This document shows positions 33,466 to 42,362 of a stretch of DNA of 64,000 nucleotides, one piece after another; position 1 is the first letter of the stretch, and the number at the start of each line of letters is the position of its first letter. The stretch is from CAJXVY01 sp965657575. Its GTDB lineage: Bacteria > Actinomycetota > Actinomycetes > Actinomycetales > Microbacteriaceae. The stretch covers positions 1-64,000 of the forward strand of contig CBFHOK010000004.1 of the NCBI GenBank assembly GCA_965657575.1, written 5' to 3'. Below the pieces are notes generated by a model. It was given only the letters and a program-made list of their open reading frames with translations, had not been told where the DNA came from and made no database searches. The translations under genes and the position numbers were made by a program.

Positions 33466-34830
33466 TTACTCCTGATTATCAATATCCATAATCAGCTGAA
33501 CCAAAGTTCTCACCATCACCCCAGTCGCACCCTTTGGGTTGTGGTCGTAGGCGGCTGCTGCGTTGTTGGCAGCTCCGGCAATGTCCAGGTGAACCCAAGG
33601 TATTTTGCTTCCCTCTCGCTCACCTATAAAGGACGCCAAAAACTGTCCCGCTATCAGCATCCCACCAGCGCGGTTACCAATTTTTACGTTCATCAGGTCA
33701 GCAATGTCGCTCTCAAGCAATTCAGCCAACTCTTCCGGAAGGGGCATGTGCCACACCTGTTCACCAGCAGAGTTTGCCGAAGCGAGCACGCTTTCTATGG
33801 CTTGCGAGTCACCCATTGCACCAACGTATCTATTACCAAGCGCGATCACCGCTGCACCGGTCAATGTCGCTACGTCCACTATCAAATCTGGCTCTTGCTC
33901 ACTCGCAAGAGACAATCCATCAGCCAAAACCAGTCTGCCCTCGGCATCTGTGTTTAGCACCTCGACGGTCTTACCGTTTCGAATGGTGATTACATCACCA
34001 GGGCGAGTTGCATTGCCGCTGGGCATGTTCTCAGCCAGGCATAGATAAGCTGTCACATCCGTGCTGGTTTCCAGTTGGCTGAGTATCTGCATGACTCCCA
34101 TAACTGTGGCTGCCCCCGCCATGTCGTATTTCATGCCGACCATGCCCTCGGCTGGCTTCAAACTCAATCCACCGGTGTCGAAGGTTATGCCCTTGCCGAC
34201 CAGTGCTACTTTCTTTCCGTTACCTTTTTTGTGGATCTTCACCAACCTGGGTGGTCGAGCACTACCCTGGCCCACAGAGAGGATTCCACCACAACGCTCC
34301 TCAACTAACTTTTGCTCATCCCAAATCTCAACCTCAAGATCTGTTAGTTGGCTTGCCAGGTTCGCAACGATTTCTGGATACATGTGATTTCCAGGTGTGT
34401 TGATTATCTCGCGAGTGCTATTTACTGCCTCTGCAATCGTCATCGAGGCCTTCATGGCATCTTTTAGAGAAGCGTCGATAACCACTTCTGTACTGCTTTT
34501 CTCCTTGGATCCATAGAGTCTCTGATCAAATCCCCCAAGCAGAAGCCCCTCAAAAAAGGACTGAGGATGTTCCAGCTCAAGCTTTAGTTCTACACCTTTC
34601 AAATGCGAGACAGCTCGGGCCAGTTTGCCGCCGAGTTTTCTTGAGTGGTTGGAGTCTATGTTTTTGTCCCCAGTGCCCAAAAATATGCTCTCGGTGAATA
34701 ACACCTCGCCAAACTTATTCTTGAAATTCGCCATCTCAGCTGCTTTTGCCAGGTTCTGGTCAGGATTACTTGGGTAAAAGCTCACGCTAGGGATGTTTAC
34801 GGAGGGTGTTTCGGTTGTCAGAGATATCAT
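33466..34830 (-). CDS. pepA: Leucyl aminopeptidase (M17)
   Basis: This two-metal aminopeptidase releases N-terminal residues from peptides. The catalytic domain shows GKGITFDTGGLSLKP, KYDMAGAATV and the signature NTDAEGRLVLADGL. It has 454 residues. ATG 34830 lies six bases after TAAAAT, a leaderless arrangement. It heads the pepA–lpd–E2 operon and is divergent from the PAC2 gene. Confidence 0.95.
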   Translation of the reverse strand: MISLTTETPSVNIPSVSFYPSNPDQNLAKAAEMANFKNKFGEVLFTESIFLGTGDKNIDSNHSRKLGGKLARAVSHLKGVELKLELEHPQSFFEGLLLGGFDQRLYGSKEKSSTEVVIDASLKDAMKASMTIAEAVNSTREIINTPGNHMYPEIVANLASQLTDLEVEIWDEQKLVEERCGGILSVGQGSARPPRLVKIHKKGNGKKVALVGKGITFDTGGLSLKPAEGMVGMKYDMAGAATVMGVMQILSQLETSTDVTAYLCLAENMPSGNATRPGDVITIRNGKTVEVLNTDAEGRLVLADGLSLASEQEPDLIVDVATLTGAAVIALGNRYVGAMGDSQAIESVLASANSAGEQVWHMPLPEELAELLESDIADLMNVKIGNRAGGMLIAGQFLASFIGEREGSKIPWVHLDIAGAANNAAAAYDHNPKGATGVMVRTLVQLIMDIDNQE

Positions 34831-34836
34831 CCGTTT

Positions 34837-34855
34837 ATTTTATGCCGAGTAGGAT
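34837..34855. promoter_or_regulatory. Divergent leaderless promoters (pepA and PAC2 gene)
   Basis: TAAAAT on the minus strand (34842–34837) is six bases from pepA ATG 34830. TAGGAT on the plus strand (34850–34855) is six bases from GTG 34862. Only 31 bases separate the two start codons. Confidence 0.55.
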
Positions 34856-34861
34856 TTAGCT

Positions 34862-35779
34862 GTGTCAGAGTCAGAGGTTTATAGCTGGATTGCGGATCCA
34901 TCATCCGTCAAGTCAGGGCTTCCACTGGTTGCAACCCTCACTGGCTTCAACGATTCCGGAAGTTGCATCACCCAGCTTTCCGATCACTTTTTTTCCAATT
35001 TGGATAATGAACTTCTGCTGACTTTTAGTAACGATCGCCTTCTTGATTACCGTTCAAGAAGACCGAGAATGTTTTTCGAGAAAGACCACATCACAAGCTA
35101 CGAGCCAGCAACTTTGGCTATTTATCTGTTTCAAGATGAGGCCGGCAAAGAGTTTTTGCTTTTGGATGGCTACGAGCCTGATTTCAGTTGGAATGCGTTC
35201 AGTGAAGCGGTGGTGGATATTTCAAGAGAGTTGGAGGTCAGTAGCCTCACATGGATGCATGCGATTCCTTTCCCGATTCCTCACACCAGAGATATCGGTG
35301 TCACCGTCAGCGGGAACAGGCATGACCTGATTGATGAATACAGCGAGTGGAAACCTCAAACCGAGGTTCCGGGCAATGTACTTCATCTATTGGAATACAA
35401 AATGTCTGGTTACGGGATTGCGGTAGCGGGATTTGTAATGCTGGTTCCGCACTATCTGGGCGACAGTGAAATGCCACAAGTTGCACTGAAGGCAGTAGAG
35501 CTGGTTAGTCGCGCAACTGGATTGGTGCTGCCCAGTGATGCGCTGAGGGAAAGCGGCAAGAAATTCCTTGCAAAACTAGAAAAGCAAGTTCAGGAAAACG
35601 ACGAGCTTCAGAAAATGATCTCCAATCTAGAAGCTGGTTATAAGAACAGCTCTATGGGCCCAATGCGGGCACCAATCGCTAAAAAGTCTCCAGAGATGCC
35701 GTCTGCGGATCAGATAGCCCAAGAACTAGAAGGTTACCTAATGCAGATGCGCAGGGGCGAAGACAAAGAAGATGAATAA
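34862..35779 (+). CDS. PAC2-family protein
   Basis: This is a 305-residue member of the PAC2 (proteasome assembly chaperone 2-like, DUF75) family, common in actinobacteria with unclear function. Visible are an N-terminal LVATLTGFNDSGS, a central FLLLDGYEPDFSWNAF and WMHAIPFPIPHTR, and a charged coiled-coil C-terminus. The start is GTG 34862, leaderless type. It overlaps the MFS transporter gene by eight bases. Confidence 0.85.
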   Translation: MSESEVYSWIADPSSVKSGLPLVATLTGFNDSGSCITQLSDHFFSNLDNELLLTFSNDRLLDYRSRRPRMFFEKDHITSYEPATLAIYLFQDEAGKEFLLLDGYEPDFSWNAFSEAVVDISRELEVSSLTWMHAIPFPIPHTRDIGVTVSGNRHDLIDEYSEWKPQTEVPGNVLHLLEYKMSGYGIAVAGFVMLVPHYLGDSEMPQVALKAVELVSRATGLVLPSDALRESGKKFLAKLEKQVQENDELQKMISNLEAGYKNSSMGPMRAPIAKKSPEMPSADQIAQELEGYLMQMRRGEDKEDE

Positions 35780-37013
35780 CAGACTCGCCTGGAGAGTTCT
35801 GATCTTTGCTGCCATTGCCTATTTGGTTAGCGTCACTCAAAGAACCAGTCTTGGAGTTGCTGGAATTGAAGCTAGTGAAAGATTTGACACTACCGCTGTT
35901 CAATTGAGCTACCTGGCTGTTTTTCAGCTCGTTGTTTACGCCAGCATGCAGGTTCCGGTTGGGTTGTTGCTGGACCGCTATGGTTCTAGAAGGCTAATCG
36001 CAATTGGTGCATTGCTGATGGCTCTGGGTCAGTTACTGGTTGCAATAGCGCCTGTTTTGGCGGTCGCCGTGATCGGCCGTGGTGTTTTGGGTCTTGGCGA
36101 TGCTTTCACATTTATAAGTGTTCTGAGGTTGGTTCACACCTGGTTTGAACCCAGACGGAGTGCGATACTGCAGCAGTATGTTGGCAATCTGGGTCAGCTT
36201 GGGCAGATTGCCAGCGCGATTCCTTTTGTCTATTTGCTTGGAATCAGTGGATGGACCAGCGCCTTTTTGGCGCTTGCCTCACTTAGCTTTCTCATCGCAG
36301 CACTTTCTTGGCTCGTCATCCGAGACAAACAACAGAAAAAGGCTGCTGTTAGCTGGAGCAAAGCGGTCCACGAATTGAAAGAAACTGTCTCTAGATCTGG
36401 AACCAAGATGAGTTTTTGGGTTCACTTCACCGCACAGCCAACTCCTGTAACTTTTGGCCTTTTATGGGGAGTTCCGTTCATGGTTGAAGCCCAGGGTTTC
36501 TCAACTTGGACCGCCAGTGCCGCACTGACGTTTATGGTGCTGTGGGGGATAGTGGCGGGAGGAATCATTGGGCCACTGAGTGCAAGGCATCCAACTTACA
36601 GAAGACGAATAGTAATTACACAGATGCTGGTGATTTTTCTCGCTTGGACCGCAGTGCTGGTTTATCCCGCACCCATACCGATTTGGCTGCTGGTTGTTTT
36701 CCTTTTGGCCATTACTCCCGGTGGACCAGTGTCGTTTTTGGCCTTTGAGTACTCATCTCAACTCATTGATGAAAACAAGCGAGGGGCAGCGAACGGTTTT
36801 ATCAACACCGGAGGCTTCCTGGCTGGCTTGATTATTATCTTCGTGGTTGGGCTGGGACTTGATTTTGCGCTGGTTAGCGGGATCAGTGAGTCAAGGTTTG
36901 CAATCGAAGGATTCAGAATCGCCATTATTGGACAGGGCCTCATTCTGATGTTTGGGCTGATTATGTTTTTGAGAGAAAATGCCAAAACTCAAGTGCTTCT
37001 GAACGAGGAATAG
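35772..37013 (+). CDS. MFS transporter
   Basis: The 413-residue protein has about twelve membrane helices. The loop between helices 2 and 3 carries the MFS signature as LLLDRYGSRRLI. The substrate cannot be read from sequence; drug or nitrate/nitrite-type MFS carriers are possible. It overlaps the PAC2 gene by eight bases and ends 124 bases before rpoD. Confidence 0.87.
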   Translation: MNNRLAWRVLIFAAIAYLVSVTQRTSLGVAGIEASERFDTTAVQLSYLAVFQLVVYASMQVPVGLLLDRYGSRRLIAIGALLMALGQLLVAIAPVLAVAVIGRGVLGLGDAFTFISVLRLVHTWFEPRRSAILQQYVGNLGQLGQIASAIPFVYLLGISGWTSAFLALASLSFLIAALSWLVIRDKQQKKAAVSWSKAVHELKETVSRSGTKMSFWVHFTAQPTPVTFGLLWGVPFMVEAQGFSTWTASAALTFMVLWGIVAGGIIGPLSARHPTYRRRIVITQMLVIFLAWTAVLVYPAPIPIWLLVVFLLAITPGGPVSFLAFEYSSQLIDENKRGAANGFINTGGFLAGLIIIFVVGLGLDFALVSGISESRFAIEGFRIAIIGQGLILMFGLIMFLRENAKTQVLLNEE

Positions 37014-37054
37014 CTGAAATACATAATTTGTTTTACTGTGCCTAGTGAAAAATA

Positions 37055-37107
37055 GACAGAAGTCTGTCATACTGGTGACTTGCCCATGCAAGTGAACTTG
37101 ACATGGG
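37055..37107 (+). promoter_or_regulatory. Two inverted repeats in the rpoD leader
   Basis: GACAGA-AG-TCTGTC (37055–37068) is a perfect palindrome. It is followed at 37083–37107 by CCCATG-CAAGT-GA-ACTTG-A-CATGGG, an almost perfect inverted repeat with one bulged A. The first overlaps a plausible promoter (CATACT at 37068–37073). The second lies between it and the ribosome site at 37126. They may be operators or RNA hairpins controlling rpoD. Confidence 0.5.
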
Positions 37108-37137
37108 ATTATCTTCTGCCCTGGGAAGGAGCGAATC

Positions 37138-38283
37138 ATCGCTGTAAAGGCCTCTAAGTCAAGCAAGGTTGCTGCCAAAAAGGCACAGCCAAAATCTAAG
37201 GCTACCCAGGAAAAAGAAGAGACTCTTGATGATGTTCAGAACATCGTGGCAGAGGCCACAGATGCGGTAAATCTGGCCGATGAGGTATCAGACGAAACCA
37301 GCGAAATTTTAGTTATTAGCGACTCGGACGAGGATGACATCCCCTCCGCAACAGCAACCATCTCAGGTGCTACCGCAGACCCGGTAAAGGATTACCTAAA
37401 GCAAATTGGTAAAGTCGCGCTTTTGAATGCCGAGCTCGAGGTAGAGCTAGCCAAGCGCATTGAAGCCGGTCTATTTGCAGAAGAGAAGTTGAAAACCGAG
37501 AAGAAGCTGAGCCCTGAGATGCGAAGCGATTTGCGTTGGGTTATGAAAGATGGCCAACGAGCCAAAGCCCACTTGTTGGAGGCAAACCTGCGATTGGTTG
37601 TAAGCCTTGCAAAGCGCTACACCGGCCGTGGAATGCAGTTTTTGGATTTGATCCAAGAGGGAAACCTTGGTCTTATCAGAGCTGTTGAAAAATTTGACTA
37701 CACCAAGGGTTATAAATTCTCAACCTACGCAACCTGGTGGATCAGGCAGGCGATTACCAGAGCTATGGCTGACCAGGCCAGGACAATCCGAATTCCCGTG
37801 CACATGGTCGAGGTCATTAACAAACTTGCCAGAGTTCAACGTCAGCTTCTTCAAGACCTAGGCCGCGAGCCAACCCCAGAGGAACTCGCAGCTGAGTTAG
37901 ACATGACGCCTGAAAAAGTTGTTGAGGTTCAGAAATACGGACGCGAGCCAATATCTCTATCAACCCCACTTGGTGAAGATGGAGACAGTGAATTCGGTGA
38001 CCTGATTGAAGATACCGAAGCAGTTGTTCCAGCCGATGCTGTCGGCTACACAATGTTGCAAAGAGAGCTCGAGAGAGTGCTTGATAGCCTTCACCCGAGA
38101 GAGGCTGGGGTCATCAGGTCCAGATTCGGTCTTGGAGATGGTGTTCAGATGACACTTGACCAAATTGGCGAAAAGTTCGGCGTAACTCGCGAGCGAATTC
38201 GCCAGATTGAATCGAAGACCATGTCGAAACTCCGTCACCCCTCAAGGTCTCAACTACTTAGGGACTACCTGGACCAGTCATGA
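37138..38283 (+). CDS. rpoD: Principal RNA polymerase sigma factor (probable ATC start)
   Basis: This primary sigma-70 factor has region 1.2 (DPVKDYLKQIGKVALLNAELEV), region 2 with NLRLVVSLAKRYTGRGMQFLDLIQEGN, the -10 reader YATWWIRQAITRA, region 3, and region 4 with LDQIGEKFGVTRERIRQIE. The first ATG/GTG/TTG codon is GTG 37246, which has no ribosome site. In frame upstream, ATC 37138 lies six bases after a perfect AAGGAG and opens a Lys/Ala-rich N-terminus (AVKASKSSKVAAKKA) typical of actinobacterial RpoD. That gives 381 residues. The murT start overlaps its stop by four bases. Confidence 0.9.
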   Translation: MAVKASKSSKVAAKKAQPKSKATQEKEETLDDVQNIVAEATDAVNLADEVSDETSEILVISDSDEDDIPSATATISGATADPVKDYLKQIGKVALLNAELEVELAKRIEAGLFAEEKLKTEKKLSPEMRSDLRWVMKDGQRAKAHLLEANLRLVVSLAKRYTGRGMQFLDLIQEGNLGLIRAVEKFDYTKGYKFSTYATWWIRQAITRAMADQARTIRIPVHMVEVINKLARVQRQLLQDLGREPTPEELAAELDMTPEKVVEVQKYGREPISLSTPLGEDGDSEFGDLIEDTEAVVPADAVGYTMLQRELERVLDSLHPREAGVIRSRFGLGDGVQMTLDQIGEKFGVTRERIRQIESKTMSKLRHPSRSQLLRDYLDQS

Positions 38284-39494
38284 GAACACTAATCGCTTTG
38301 GCCACCGGCCGGGCGGTTCGGAAATTAATCAGAGTCTTTCGTCACGGCGGGGGATCAGCGGTTCCGGGAACAATAGCTTCCAAAATTCAACCAAAACTAT
38401 TTGAAATAGCCATATCCCAATTCCCCCTTGGTTTAGTTGTTGTAAGTGGCAGTAGTGGTAAATCAAGTACCACAAAGTTTCTAGTGCAAATACTTGAGGC
38501 TCAGGGTATGAAGGTTTTTTCAAACCCATCAACAGCAAACATAAAACAAGGTTTATTCAGTGCTGTGTTGCAAGGTGCAAGGGGCCTTTCTCTTCCAAGG
38601 GCGGATATTGCGGTGATTGAAATGGATGAGGCTTACGCAGCTAAAATAGGCGCGCCACTCAAGCCCAGGTTGAGTGTCATCACAAATGTTATGGATGAGC
38701 AGCTTGATCGGTTCGGAGACTCCAGTCACGTATTTGATGCGCTTAGAACGCTTGCATTGGAAAGCAAGAAAGTTTTAGCTAACGGAAACGACCCGACATT
38801 GGCTGAACTGGGCAAACATGGTGCAAAGTTTTTTGGTTTTACAGCCGAACTCGCCAATCTCGAAGCAGCTCCACGTTACGCAGTATCGGATGAAAAAATG
38901 ATTGAAAAACTGGACTACCAGATTGAAGCAAACCATCCGCTAAGACTGACTACCGGTGAGCAGGAGCTTCAACTTGAGTTGCCCGATAACGGATTGCATA
39001 TGACTCTCAATTTTGCTGCTGCGGTCGCTGCTGCAACCGAGTTGGTTACGAAACTGGATACGACCAAACTTTCTGAAACCGCAAAGAATCTGAAGGGAGT
39101 TTATGGGAGAGACACCGTGGAGACCATTAGCGGTGTTCCATCTAGGATTCTCCTTGTTCAAAATCGAGAGAGCTTCCGCCTCAACCTACTGAAGGCTATC
39201 GAGTCGGAGCAATTATTTATGGCAATCGGCACTGACGTGAAAGATCCGTCGTGGTTGTGGGGGGTTGACTTTTCAAAGCTTTCGAAGGTGGATATCCTCA
39301 CCGGTCATCATGCAGTACCAATGAAATATCGTCTTCGGAGTTGTGGCGTTGAGGTTGGTAAATTGGTGACGGATTTCGAGGAAGCACTGACAGTGTTTTT
39401 ATCAGGTGAACCGCCAACAAAAGGTGAACGCGTGTTGATTGTCACGGCCGATACATTTAGGCGGATGAAACGAAGCTTGGAGCTGGGCCCATGA
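38280..39494 (+). CDS. murT: MurT-like Mur ligase, divergent (no zinc ribbon)
   Basis: This 404-residue Mur-ligase-fold protein pairs with GatD to amidate the D-Glu of lipid II in Gram-positives. The ATP loop VSGSSGKSSTT (residues 56–65) and the central IEMDEAY and ITNVMDEQLDRFG motifs are kept. Several family hallmarks are altered. The Cys4 zinc ribbon expected near residues 200–240 is gone (the only Cys is 355). The usual KNPAGxN reads QNRESFR near 295–300. The SWLWD motif reads SWLWG (324–328). It overlaps both rpoD and gatD by four bases. The fold is clear, but the standard activity is doubtful. Confidence 0.82.
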   Translation: MRTLIALATGRAVRKLIRVFRHGGGSAVPGTIASKIQPKLFEIAISQFPLGLVVVSGSSGKSSTTKFLVQILEAQGMKVFSNPSTANIKQGLFSAVLQGARGLSLPRADIAVIEMDEAYAAKIGAPLKPRLSVITNVMDEQLDRFGDSSHVFDALRTLALESKKVLANGNDPTLAELGKHGAKFFGFTAELANLEAAPRYAVSDEKMIEKLDYQIEANHPLRLTTGEQELQLELPDNGLHMTLNFAAAVAAATELVTKLDTTKLSETAKNLKGVYGRDTVETISGVPSRILLVQNRESFRLNLLKAIESEQLFMAIGTDVKDPSWLWGVDFSKLSKVDILTGHHAVPMKYRLRSCGVEVGKLVTDFEEALTVFLSGEPPTKGERVLIVTADTFRRMKRSLELGP

Positions 39495-40024
39495 TTGGTT
39501 TTCTATATCCTGAGATATGCAATCAGCAGGGGGATTTGGGTTATAAGGACTGGCTTCAATCCAAAGGCATTGAGGCAGAAGATATCGCAGACAAGCCAAT
39601 TGCTGGCATTTCCGGGGTTGTTATTGGTGACGTTTCTGAGCGAGGATCAGGGATGCTTGAAAAAAGGCTTGAGAACCATTGGTTGTTGGATGCAGTAAAA
39701 GATGGGGTGACGGTTTTAGCCATTGGCAATTCGGCAAGGATTTTCGCGAAATTTCTTAATGTCAAAACAACCTTGGGCTCTCATAAGAGTGAGTTTGTTG
39801 AGACAGAATTTTTAGGACAAAAAATCTATGGGTTTATAAATGGCCCCTATGACCTTGATTATCTTGTAACCGAGCATCAAATTGGCCAGGGGCGATTGAT
39901 CCAATGTGCTTTGCTGGGGCCAGTTTGCGTGGTCAACCCCTGGTTTGAAAACCATTGCTTCGGCATTCAAACAACAGGTAGAGATGACTTGGCTCTCCAC
40001 TACGAGAAGCTAGCGAGAGATTAG
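39491..40024 (+). CDS. GatD-like amidotransferase subunit lacking catalytic Cys and His
   Basis: This 177-residue class I amidotransferase-like protein lies immediately after murT (ATGA overlap) and is shorter than the usual roughly 240. It aligns with GatD from IGFLYPEICNQQGD onward. In active GatD the nucleophile is the Cys of a TICGGYQ-type elbow; here the segment reads LAIGNSAR with Gly79. The catalytic His of YLHGP is replaced (ALLGP, Leu142). It therefore cannot hydrolyse glutamine by the known mechanism. It may be a structural partner of MurT, or the pair may use another amine. It overlaps the DUF7455 gene by 15 bases tail to tail. Confidence 0.75.
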   Translation: MIGFLYPEICNQQGDLGYKDWLQSKGIEAEDIADKPIAGISGVVIGDVSERGSGMLEKRLENHWLLDAVKDGVTVLAIGNSARIFAKFLNVKTTLGSHKSEFVETEFLGQKIYGFINGPYDLDYLVTEHQIGQGRLIQCALLGPVCVVNPWFENHCFGIQTTGRDDLALHYEKLARD

Positions 40025-40195
40025 GTCAGTTTTGTCTTGCCACTCGACCATGATTGGCTCGAGCTTATCTTTGTTAACTTTGCCGTGGTGGCCGCAGAAC
40101 AAAAGCTCTCCTGATTCCAACTTGACAATTACAAAAGCCTGAGCTCCGCAAATATCACACCTGTCTGTGGGGGATAACGTAGTGGTTTCTGACAT
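40010..40195 (-). CDS. DUF7455-like small zinc-binding protein
   Basis: This 61-residue protein has CDICGAQ and, after about 20 residues, LLFCGHHG, giving a likely zinc site (Cys-x2-Cys with Cys and His). Small proteins of this type lie between rpoD and the second gyrB/parE in many actinobacteria; function is unknown. ATG 40195 has TACCCT six bases upstream, a leaderless pattern. Confidence 0.82.
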   Translation of the reverse strand: MSETTTLSPTDRCDICGAQAFVIVKLESGELLFCGHHGKVNKDKLEPIMVEWQDKTDLISR

Positions 40196-40201
40196 GGTTC
40201 A

Positions 40202-40298
40202 AGGGTACGTGAATAAAGCGGGGGGATAGGACCAAAAACGGTTAGTTTCGCCACAGGCGAAGTGTCAGAGCGGTGGCTTCAATGTTTGAAGATAAGTT
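40202..40298. promoter_or_regulatory. Divergent leaderless promoters (DUF7455 gene and parE)
   Basis: TACCCT on the minus strand (40207–40202) is six bases from ATG 40195. TAAGTT on the plus strand (40293–40298) is six bases from GTG 40305. The 109 bases between the genes show no other clear element. Confidence 0.5.
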
Positions 40299-40304
40299 AT
40301 TGGA

Positions 40305-42362
40305 GTGACCGACTACTCCGCAAGACATCTCAGTGTTCTCGAAGGCCTAGAAGCCGTTAGAAAAAGACCGGGCATGTATATAGGGTCTACTGACTCCAGA
40401 GGACTCATGCACTGCCTTTGGGAGATCATCGACAACAGCGTAGATGAGGCTCTTGGCGGGCACTGCTCGTCAATTCAAGTACTGGTCAATGAAGATGGTT
40501 CGGCAACCGTTGTGGACGATGGCCGAGGGATTCCAATAGATAATGAGCGCAAAACGGGACTGAGTGGCGTTGAGCTGATTTTCACCAAACTTCATGCTGG
40601 TGGCAAGTTTGGCGGAGGAAGCTATGCCGCAAGTGGAGGTTTGCACGGTGTTGGGGCGAGTGTTGTCAACGCCCTGAGTGAAAGACTTGACGCCAAGGTA
40701 AGGCGTGAGGGATACACGTGGGAGATGACTTTTCACAGGGGTGAGCCGGGAGTTTTTCAAGGATCAAAACCTGATTCCAAATTTGACCCTTTTGTAAATG
40801 CAAGTGAGCTCTCCAAGGGTAAAAAAGTACCAAAAAAGGAAACTGGAACGGAAGTCACTTTCTGGCCCGATCCCCAGATTTTCACCAGCACCGAGTTTGA
40901 TAAAGATACTCTGATATCAAGACTTCGACAGACTGCATTTTTAGTCCCCGGTCTCAGATTGACCCTCAATTGGAAACAAGATGACCCGGAGGAGTTTTTC
41001 TACGAGGGTGGGCTTATTGACTTTGTAGACTTCATTGCACCTGACTCAGCAATCACACCTACATATTTCGTCGATAGCAATGGTGCCTATAGGGAGACTG
41101 TTCCAGTTTTGGATGAAAAGACTGGATCGATGAAATCAACTGAACTGGAGCGAGAATGCAGGGTCAGGGTCTCGCTCCGCTGGGGTGCCGGTTATGAAAC
41201 AACCGTAAAGAGTTTCGTAAACATAATCTCAACCCCCAAGGGCGGAACGCATTTATCAGGATTCGAGCAAGGACTGGTAAAAGCGGTCAAATCCTACATT
41301 GAGAGCAATGCACGCAAATTCAAACTTGGAACACTCAAATTAGAAAAGGATGATGTGCTGGCTGGACTCAGTGCGATTGTCACAGTGAGTATGAGTGAAC
41401 CCCAATTTGAGGGTCAAACCAAGGAGGTTCTTGGGACCCCCGCCATAAAACAAATCGTTTCGAATGCGGCTGTTAGTTGGTTCAAGGAACTCATCGCATC
41501 AAAAAAACGTGAGGACAAGGCCGCCCTAGTCGCTATTGCCGAAAAAATCGTCAACGAAGGTAAAGCGCGAGTAAGCGCTCGCCAAATCAAGGAAAACCAG
41601 CGACGTAAAAACGCCCTAGAGAGTTCATCGCTTCCAGCAAAGCTTGTTGATTGCAGATCTAGCGAGGGTGCTGGCAGCGAACTGTTCATAGTTGAGGGTG
41701 ACTCCGCACTTGGAACCGCTAAATTGGCGCGCGATAGTGAGTTTCAGGCGCTGTTGCCGATTAGAGGAAAAATCTTGAACGTTCAGAAAAGCTCAATCGC
41801 CGACATGCTCTCCAATGCTGAGTGCGCATCAATTACTCAGGTAATCGGCGGGGGGAGTGGCCGCAGTTTTGATCTGAGCAGTGTGAGGTACGAAAAAATT
41901 ATTTTGATGAGCGATGCGGATGTTGATGGCGCGCACATCAGAACATTGCTTCTTACTCTGTTTTTTAGGTACATGAGACCACTGGTTGAAGCAGGTCGCG
42001 TTTATGCAGCGGTTCCACCACTGCACAGGGTGGTGATTGTTCATCCAGGTACTAAAGCTAACGAGACCGTTTATACATATTCCCAACAACAACTCGATAG
42101 ATTGTTGTCTCAACTGGAGTCAAAAGGCTTGAGATATCAGCAGCCCATTCAGCGCTATAAGGGTTTGGGCGAAATGGACGCTGATCAATTGGCGGAAACA
42201 ACCATGAATCCAGAGATGCGCTCGTTGAGAAGAATAACGGCGAAAGACGCAGAGATGTCAGACCAGGTTTTTGAACTGCTAATGGGTAGTGAGGTTGCCC
42301 CAAGAAGGGACTTTATTATTTCCTCGGCTGACAGCTTCGAAAGACAAAATATCGACGCTTAG
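40305..42362 (+). CDS. parE: DNA topoisomerase IV subunit B (ParE / second GyrB)
   Basis: This 685-residue ATPase subunit of a type IIA topoisomerase relaxes and decatenates DNA. The GHKL ATPase domain has RKRPGMYIGS, EIIDNSVDEA and GGLHGVGASVVNALS. The TOPRIM domain has VEGDSALGTAKLARD, PIRGKILNV and MSDADVDGAHI. The C-terminal QRYKGLGEMDADQL is typical. The start is GTG 40305, leaderless type. It is convergent with parC, overlapping by four bases. Confidence 0.93.
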   Translation: MTDYSARHLSVLEGLEAVRKRPGMYIGSTDSRGLMHCLWEIIDNSVDEALGGHCSSIQVLVNEDGSATVVDDGRGIPIDNERKTGLSGVELIFTKLHAGGKFGGGSYAASGGLHGVGASVVNALSERLDAKVRREGYTWEMTFHRGEPGVFQGSKPDSKFDPFVNASELSKGKKVPKKETGTEVTFWPDPQIFTSTEFDKDTLISRLRQTAFLVPGLRLTLNWKQDDPEEFFYEGGLIDFVDFIAPDSAITPTYFVDSNGAYRETVPVLDEKTGSMKSTELERECRVRVSLRWGAGYETTVKSFVNIISTPKGGTHLSGFEQGLVKAVKSYIESNARKFKLGTLKLEKDDVLAGLSAIVTVSMSEPQFEGQTKEVLGTPAIKQIVSNAAVSWFKELIASKKREDKAALVAIAEKIVNEGKARVSARQIKENQRRKNALESSSLPAKLVDCRSSEGAGSELFIVEGDSALGTAKLARDSEFQALLPIRGKILNVQKSSIADMLSNAECASITQVIGGGSGRSFDLSSVRYEKIILMSDADVDGAHIRTLLLTLFFRYMRPLVEAGRVYAAVPPLHRVVIVHPGTKANETVYTYSQQQLDRLLSQLESKGLRYQQPIQRYKGLGEMDADQLAETTMNPEMRSLRRITAKDAEMSDQVFELLMGSEVAPRRDFIISSADSFERQNIDA

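Noticed and set aside
37246..38283. rpoD starting at GTG 37246
   Set aside because: It has no ribosome site, and a coding-like Lys/Ala-rich extension with a perfect AAGGAG lies in frame upstream.
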